From Antedon mediterranea (taxonomy: Eukaryota; Echinodermata; Crinoidea; Comatulida; Antedonidae): 64,000 nt of DNA. This document shows, piece after piece, positions 58,125 to 64,000 of this stretch (position 1 is the first letter of the stretch; every line of letters begins with the position of its first letter). The notes beneath the pieces are model-generated. The model was not told the origin of the DNA, searched no databases, and saw nothing but the letters and a program-made list of their open reading frames with translations. The stretch lies in NCBI RefSeq assembly GCF_964355755.1, contig NC_092671.1, positions 24,197,070-24,261,069 of the forward strand. Reading direction: 5' to 3'. The translations under genes were made by a program, and so were the position numbers.

Positions 58125-59093
58125 GGTGTCAGATGAAATCGGTCGCGCTTGAAATTGGTCGCAATAAAAATAAAATCAATATTCCAGTATTTTGTATGGA
58201 ACGCCGCTAGATACGCTTTTTATCATTAGTTTACGTTATGATATCGGTTGCGTTTTATTTTGGTCGCGCTTTATTTTGGTCACGCTTATTTGTATGGTTC
58301 CAGGACGATTCGGCCCTGAGACGATTCGGCCCGGGACTATTCGGCCCACTTTTGGTGGGACGAAACGTCTCACTTTAGACCAAATTCATATTAATTTTTG
58401 TTGGTATTTATCAAGTTTTTAAAGGTGTTCAACAATCCGTATTTTATTGATATTGACAATGACAATGTTGATATAATAATAATATATATAATAAATTACT
58501 AAAAAAACAGAATTTTATATTCAATTTATTACTTCGAAAACCTTGTTTATTTCGTGCATTCGCCAAGCAACCAACAGAGGACGTAACTTGTTTACATCGT
58601 TCGCGTGACTAAAAAATGATCATTTTCGACAATGTTTTCAAAATGTTTGCTTTATTGCATCTTTATTCCTAGTAGTACTACCCTATCGTCTCTCTGAAAA
58701 TAAAGTTTGGGGAAAAAAGCTTATTTTATGCTTATAAAATGCATATCAAAGCCGATAAATTTAAGTGTGCCGAATCGTCTCAGGGCCGAATCGTCCCGGG
58801 CCGAAAAATAAAAAAAAATTAACGATTGATAATAATATTTATTAACCAAATAAAAAATATCCACATAAATAAATTATTAAATAATAATAAGAAATCTAGT
58901 TCCTAAAAAATATAGAATAAATCTATACGAAGAAAATATATATCCTGCTACATCTCACTCCGATTTCAATCTCGACCGATATCATCAAAAGTATAGCTGT
59001 AGCTGTGCGCCATACAAAATACCTGAAGTTAATTTTATCGCGACCGATTTCAAATGCGACCTATTTCAGACGCGACTGTTTTCATCGTAAACC
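58125..59093. mobile_element. F2 family TIR element, copy 2
   Basis: Left end GGTGTCAGATGAAATCGGTC with GTATTTTGTATGGAACGCCG; right end, inverted, ATACAAAATACCTGAAGTTA ... GACTGTTTTCATCGTAAACC. The flanks GTTAGGCT and GTTAGGCC (58117-58124, 59094-59101) are an 8-bp target duplication with one change. This copy defines the same borders as copy 1. An F3 element is inserted in it. Confidence 0.85.
58300..58806. mobile_element. TIR element with iterated GACGATTCGGCCC words (family F3)
   Basis: Left: AGGACGATTCGGCCCTGAG, ACGATTCGGCCCGGG, ACTATTCGGCCCAC. Right, inverted: GCCGAATCGTCTCAGGGCC, GAATCGTCCCGGGCCG. It is about 0.5 kb, without a gene, and nested in F2 copy 2. The duplication was not resolved. 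Confidence 0.7.
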
Positions 59094-59132
59094 GTTAGGC
59101 CCAGTCTAGGCCTAGTTAGCCTACTAGCCTAG

Positions 59133-59935
59133 GCCCTCAGGGCCGGGGGGGGGGGGTCACTCTTAAATATTTCCATACGGGGAGGTGCCGCATTTACGGG
59201 TATATTTTCGAGGGCCTGGTGAGCACAAGTGTGGGAAAATATGAAGAGTTGGTAGCACAAGTGTGGGAAATGACAGGGTGAAATTAGTAGTTTAAGTCCC
59301 TAGCCCGCCCACCCGTGTCAAAATGTCACGATTTATCGCCAAATTTTGCAGGTATTGAAGCATACTGGATGCTATAAGCCCATCGCTAAATACCTTTGAA
59401 TAGGCCTAGAGTTTTCGCAGTTTTTTTTTTTTTTTTTTATTTTTTTTTATTTTTAGCCACTTAACTTTTTGTGTGTGTTTTGTAAATTGTATTTCATATT
59501 TATATTTTTGTATTTTGCCAGTTTTCAAATCACATTTCTGTTTTTTTTAAATGGACAATAAAGTATATATGACTATGACTATGACTATGAAACATCCAGC
59601 CTAGGACAAAATCATTCAACTGTGACCACTCTTGATCATTGTCGTCATGCACCCCGCGGATGCGCGATAAACTTTCAAAACACGTTCGTGATTTTTTCAT
59701 GAACGGTCTCTTTGGCCATGCGCAGATCATGCTGGGAACCAGTACAAATTTTGCGCCCTCTCTGGCGTGGCCTTGTTTCTGCCGTCTTTTTAGAGAACAC
59801 TGGATTTTGGTAAATGGTAGTTCAAGTCCGTAGTATTTTTCAGTAAAACAGGTAGCGCAAGTGCCTCGTGTCTTGAAGTGGCTGCTGCACCCCCCCGTTT
59901 GGTTTATATACAAGTGACCCCCCCGGGCCCTCAGG
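59133..59935. mobile_element. ~0.8 kb element with G/C-run inverted ends
   Basis: CTCAGGGCCGGGGGG...TCACTC on the left pairs with GTGACCCCCCCGGGCCCTCAG on the right. Inside, at 59545-59590, GGACAATAAAGTATATATGA followed by CTATGA repeats looks like a LINE or SINE 3' tail. Minus-strand open frames over 59530-59913 have no recognised motif. Confidence 0.5.
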
Positions 59936-60178
59936 CCAGGCTAGCCCTAGCCTAGGGCCTAGTACTAGGCTAGCTAGCTAGAATTATTACTCTATGGATT
60001 GACAATCGTACGTTTGATCATCATAAACAGTAACGAAGCGTGTTCATCTGTGTATATTGTGTATTGTATACATTTCAAAATAAGTGACACTTTTGTTTAC
60101 TCTACTCAGTCAACTGCTCTCACAGCATTTATTTGGTCAAATGTATTCTTTGGTTGATATTTTTTTATCCTTTTTTAA
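59936..60178. other. short spacer
   Basis: CTAGGCCTAG words and AT-rich DNA; no feature recognised. Confidence 0.3.
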
Positions 60179-60702
60179 AGATGTATTGTCCCTTGAGACA
60201 CAAAAAATGAAAAAAAAAAAATTTTCTAAATTTAAATTGGCCATATCAAAGTAATATTAAAGTTATTCACTTTAAGTCAAAAATTCGAGGCAAAAACAAC
60301 AAATTTACGTAATTAACAGGTAAATTAATTTGATTACATTTCTTCTTCTTTCAAACCACGAGTATACATTATGCATGATGCTAATTAGGATTGTTTAGAA
60401 CTCATCGCGGTTCAGACAGAAGGTTTTTTCACACAGATCGCGAGGAAGGTTTATGATTATGCATACAGAGTAGCCAAACAAGCGCGTTGCATTATGAGAT
60501 ATGTTTTGATCGAAAACTTTGACTGGAAGTCAAAGTTATTTTTTGAACAAAAAAACGTCCATATTTTGGTTCAATTATTTTTTTTCCAACTCATTTTTGG
60601 TGAAAGTTAATAACTATTATGATACTTCAAAATGACGCACTTTTTTTTTGAAATATTAAAAAAAAATTTTTTTTTTTAATTAGTCAAAGGGACAATAAAT
60701 CT
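60179..60702. mobile_element. 524-bp TTAA MITE (Kolobok-like ends)
   Basis: TTAA precedes AGATGTATTGTCCCTTGA. At the right AAAGGGACAATAAATCT is followed by GTAA (a degraded TTAA). The inverted ends pair over about 14 bp. The interior is AT-rich without a gene. The same end occurs at 21796 and 41490. Confidence 0.6.
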
Positions 60703-60828
60703 GTAATGAAACCATAGAATTGTCTATGGTCATTCCATTCCAGTAATCCGACAACACCCTTCTGTCAGTGATGGTATTTTGTTTAATAATTATTCTTCTA
60801 AAATTTGTTATGCTTTTGTACCTCCATG

Positions 60829-61215
60829 ATTAAACATTGCAGTTTGATCCGTCTATATTTTCAAATAACCACGCAAAACAATCTTAATCTTAGACTTATT
60901 ATTCGTATGTATTTTTATCCTAGTTTATCGAGTCGAGGAGATCGATCAAGTCGAGGAGATCGATCGAGTCGAGCGCGAGGAAGATCGGCGGAGGACCGAG
61001 AATCGTTAGAGAGTAAAAAAGCCGAAAGGTCGCGCATGCGCAAATTGATTGACTCCCTAGAAAGTAAAATATACCCACTTGGCTAAAGTGGGTAGTGTTT
61101 TTAATTACGTTAATTACGCAAAAATGAATTGGTCAAGCCCTTAAAAACACATCGGGAATGAAAAATTTGGCTTCCGAAGAATCTGAAAACATATGTATAA
61201 TATTTCTCGAACTTA
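60829..61215 (-). repeat. second copy of the ballast-gene upstream region
   Basis: It matches 36651-37020 nearly throughout: ATTAAACATTGC, AACCACGCAAAACAATCTTA, GATCGATCGAGTCGAGCGCG, CGCGCATGCGCAAATTGATT, the CCACTTGGCT/AAGTGGG hairpin, and ACATCGGGAATGAAAAATTT. Homology begins just inside the ATG of the gene and ends at GAACTTACATA. No coding exon follows on the minus strand. A GATCGATCAAGTCGAGGA word is duplicated here. The plus-strand frame with SSRGDRSS is a by-product of this repeat. Confidence 0.75.
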
Positions 61216-61871
61216 CATATTAGACTAGGCTATGAATGAGGTTGGTGCCACCCGGAGAGGTAGAAATTCTCATGTGACTTTTCTAGACCAGTTTTTTCTG
61301 GGGAATCCAAATATATTGGGTAAACGGGCTGTAACCTGAGAACTTTCGCGTGAGGGCGCTTTTTTCAAAATGGCTGCCAGTTACAGTAGACTATGATATC
61401 TTGGCAACCACTGGTCATAGAGAGGTGATTTTGGTGTCAAATTGTTCGGAATGTACATGTTCCTATTTGATGTAATAGAACATTTTGTCAGAAAATGGCC
61501 GGAAATACCTCTATTGACCTTTGACCTGATATCTAACAGATATCATATCTCCGTAACTACTCGACACAGAAAGTTGTAATTGGTGTCAAACTCTCCAGAA
61601 TATAGATGTTTATATTCAGACTAATAGAACATTATCTGTAAAAATGACCGGAAATAACGTTACTGACCTTTGACCCAAAATGCAAGACATTTCTCCCATC
61701 TGATCACGTTAATCTTGTCAATTAATTCATTTTGTGCCAATTGGAGGTTGACATTCTCATATTATTTTCTGGACCAGTTTTTCATGTGCAATCCGAATAT
61801 ATGAGATAAATAAGCCATAACAAGGCCAAGAATTTAATTCTTTTACTACATACATGCTTCCCTTTAGTGTT
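61216..61871. other. non-coding region with an imperfect tandem repeat
   Basis: Two units of about 150 bp (about 61430-61578 and 61579-61680) share TGGTGTCAAA, TAATAGAACATT, GGCCGGAAATA or GACCGGAAATAA, and TTGACCTTTGACC. Each contains an inverted DR1 site (TGACCTTTGACC at 61515 and 61664). It may be the 3' flank of the transposon that carries the nuclease-like pseudogene. Confidence 0.55.
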
Positions 61872-63285
61872 TCAAACTGTATGTCGTGTATTAACTTCAA
61901 GATCGCTCACATCACTGCAATCTGAAAAGTCTTCATATTCATTATGTGTAAACAGTTCCTGGACATCAGTGGGAATCACTGTCTCAATCCATTTAGGCTC
62001 CATTTGTTCGTTCCATCCATTGTGTGTACTGTTGTTGACAAAATCATTAACGTCTGCTGATTGCCATTCTTTAGTAATGAAGTGTGCTCTAAGTATATGA
62101 AACTCAAGGGTCTGCTGACATAGTGGCAGTAATTATATATCTGTAATCTTGTTGTGTCTGGAAAACTTTCTGTTGAAGATATCATATCTTGCTTGATTTA
62201 CACTTTTCCCCTTCACTCCATACAATAGTGAAACATACTCTTCAAATTCCTCATACAACTCTTTTGATGGAACATCTGACACTCCAAGGTTGCAGAATGT
62301 GTCAACAAATTTTGCTTTTGATTCCAGAAGCTTCCAGCAGGTACGTTTTCCTTTCCGAAAGAAAGCGGAGTTATAATCGTTACCTGTGAAAGCATGGAAT
62401 CCAATAAGGGATGATTTCTGCGCTTTTGTTAAATCAATGTCACTCAATTTCAGTACCTTTCAGTATTTCCCAGTGTTTGTATCAATAATTACCCTCTGCC
62501 CAATATCTATGAAATGAGATAGTGCAATGACTGGAATATCAATGTCTCCAGAATGGGAACGAATTATTGCTACGCCTTGATTGTTATTTGTTAAAGCATG
62601 CTTTGCATGCAGGATGACATTCGTGTATGCTTCTTCTTCCGGCTACTATTAAGCTCCGGAACCAATACAACATCTCAGTTAGTAACGTAGATGTATTCTT
62701 TGTACGATGAAAAGTAGATAACATCACTCCTCATATCTGTTAGAATGCTTTCTTTCTTTGACACTAGTACACAGCGAATAAGCTCAATCAATTTGGTCTT
62801 GTTCTCGCCGTTGACAAGGAAATTGTTGAAATCACGGGCCAACTTTGATATTATTGAGCTTACAATTACTTTTGGTGCAATACCGCGTATGTTTCTCTCA
62901 ACAGACTTAATGTTTTTTGGCAGGTATGCATCGGTAACAATATCAACACGCTTGTATCCTTTAGGGATGCTGTTGAAAACCTTTGCTACAAGATCCTCGT
63001 ACGTATCAGGGTAAGATGTAAATGTTCTGATTAATACCATTAAGTCAACAACATAGGCAATGACAATAGCTTTGCTGGCAGTGCCCGACCAGGATCTATA
63101 ACATCTGTTGAACTTTTGATGAGAATTTCCATTAGGACACTTTTCTGAGTTGTTCGTCTTGTCCCATCTGCATTAGCAAGGCTTAGCGGACAGGGGTAAA
63201 TGGATACTCAAAGGCTTTCTTAAAGTCAATTATTCTACCATGCTTTGTTGAGGTGGCAAGAAGCTTTCCTAAAACATCCCGATTA
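61872..63285 (-). pseudogene. multicopy metazoan PIN/FEN-nuclease-like protein, decayed
   Basis: On the minus strand, with breaks: ATSTKHGRIIDFKKAFEYPF, TPVPLSLANADGTRRTTQKS, PAKAIVIAYVVDLMVLIRTF, YKRVDIVTDAYLPKNIKSVE, FLVNGENKTKLIELI, EEEAYTNVILHAKHAL, AIIRSHSGDIDIPVIAL, SLIGFHAFTGNDYNSAFFRK, and a tail YLLPLCQQTLEFH... LRAHFITKEW to a stop at 61872. I know this order (P-SLA--DG, VD---D-Y-----K---R, EEADTK-ILHA, DTDV, HA-TG-D) from large uncharacterised families in cnidarians, echinoderms and fishes. The acidic positions (VDI..D, GDIDI, GND) resemble PIN/FEN nucleases; that is inference. Breaks: a frame change near 62655, a TGA near 62467 and a TAA near 62137. It is probably a transposon-borne gene. 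Confidence 0.65.
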
Positions 63286-63299
63286 GCTTATATTACCGT

Positions 63300-63386
63300 A
63301 TATTTCGGTGTATAAGTCGCACTTTTGACACGCAAATTTGACCTCTAAATTAAGGGTGCGTCTTATACACCGAACATAAATGCCTC
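63300..63386. mobile_element. short foldback MITE (hAT-like ends)
   Basis: TTTCGGTGTATAAGTCGCAC and GTGCGTCTTATACACCGAA are inverted with a 39-base spacer (one mismatch and one gap). These termini resemble ends of widespread hAT-type MITEs. Confidence 0.65.
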
Positions 63387-64000
63387 ACCACACAGATTGT
63401 ACATAGGCCTAGGCTATCGTCACCTCGTTTGCTACTAACTAACGTAACGGCAACCTGCTTCTGCCTAGGCCTAGTTTTCAAGTCATTTTAGCATGATGTT
63501 ATACTAAATATGATGAAAAGATTTGTTCATTATGGCGCTCCGATAAAATTTCATTTGTAAACGTTTACGTCGTACGATTGGAATAGTATTTATTTATACA
63601 GTAGTTATACGCACGATCGCCGTACCCCAAGCGCAAGCCCTTCTTTTGGTGGCACATGGTGTACGGTATTCGACTAGTATATTCTCCAGGTGATTATAGC
63701 ATGGACCTAGCGTACACACTTCTCGGATACATAGATACTAATCGAATACGATTGTCCATGAATACGTGCGCCCTCTCGAAATGATCGAGCGAGGCTAGCC
63801 CACACACGTGCGTGTTACACACACGGTCATGCACTCGATGTTGCGGCGAAACTCATGAATAACAAGTTAGAAAGAACTTGTTGAGGCTGGGCGCGGTCGA
63901 GCCTAGGTAAGAAAAAACCTAAATAAAGGACGCCGTTGTAGATATAACAAAATATATTATTACAATAATATTGATTACAATTTAAAAAAACATTGTTTTG
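63387..64000. other. no supported gene
   Basis: Mixed sequence with GC-richer patches (CGTGCGTGTTACACACACGG) and no recognised coding or repeat element before the window ends. Confidence 0.4.

Noticed and set aside
59530-59913. 127-codon minus-strand frame
   Set aside because: Covers a LINE/SINE-like tail and a G-run end; no conserved motif.

Overview
The window looks like a gene-poor, transposon-dense stretch of a marine invertebrate nuclear genome, most likely a deuterostome and plausibly an echinoderm. The reasons are AT-rich intergenic DNA with tracts of the word AGGCCTAGGCCT, spliceosomal introns, several LINE clades, and TE classes typical of such genomes (Ginger, Kolobok-like, Harbinger, Helentron-like, hAT, gypsy). 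The species call is inference. I see no bacterial operon, tRNA, rRNA or CRISPR array. Almost every recognisable coding segment belongs to, or derives from, a mobile element, and most are broken.

0-10 kb: an L1/Tx1-like LINE (605-8690) is split by a 4.1 kb element with about 115-120 bp terminal inverted repeats (2231-6352). That element carries two decayed LINE 3' ends. A 5'-truncated L2/Rex1-like LINE follows. 10-18 kb: small inverted-repeat elements lie next to a multi-exon minus-strand Ginger/gypsy-integrase gene (17438 to 11256). Its integrase exon is cut by a Helentron-like (HINE) element, and its 3' part carries a 30-nt exon tandemly triplicated with its splice sites. 18-23 kb: a ~185-200 bp satellite with long G runs, a 48-bp minisatellite and dispersed repeats. 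24-29 kb: a hAT-like transposase, partly duplicated, hosts a deleted gypsy retrotransposon.

31.3-37.7 kb is the most interesting block. A Harbinger-like TIR element contains a HINE, which contains a 5.0 kb Kolobok-type element with clean TTAA target duplication. That element holds two convergent genes: a six-exon THAP-domain transposase and a two-exon cysteine-rich protein that matches the intracellular (ballast) domain of the P2X7 receptor. A second copy of the upstream region of the cysteine-rich gene lies at 60.8-61.2 kb.

38-52 kb: LINE fragments, a nearly complete CR1/Jockey-superfamily LINE (ORF1 and a broken ORF2), a 2.0 kb TTAA element, HINEs and a Harbinger Myb-like pseudogene. 52-60 kb: a set of TIR elements whose ends are arrays of short repeated GC-rich words, three insertions of two families having convincing 8-bp target duplications. 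60-64 kb: a TTAA MITE, the second copy of the Kolobok segment, and a decayed gene of a multicopy metazoan family that resembles PIN/FEN nucleases.

The clearest biology is (i) a two-gene transposon pairing a THAP transposase with a P2X7-ballast-like protein, (ii) exon-scale tandem duplication in an integrase-derived gene, and (iii) repeated convergent designs of transposon ends. All calls are by eye; no search was run.
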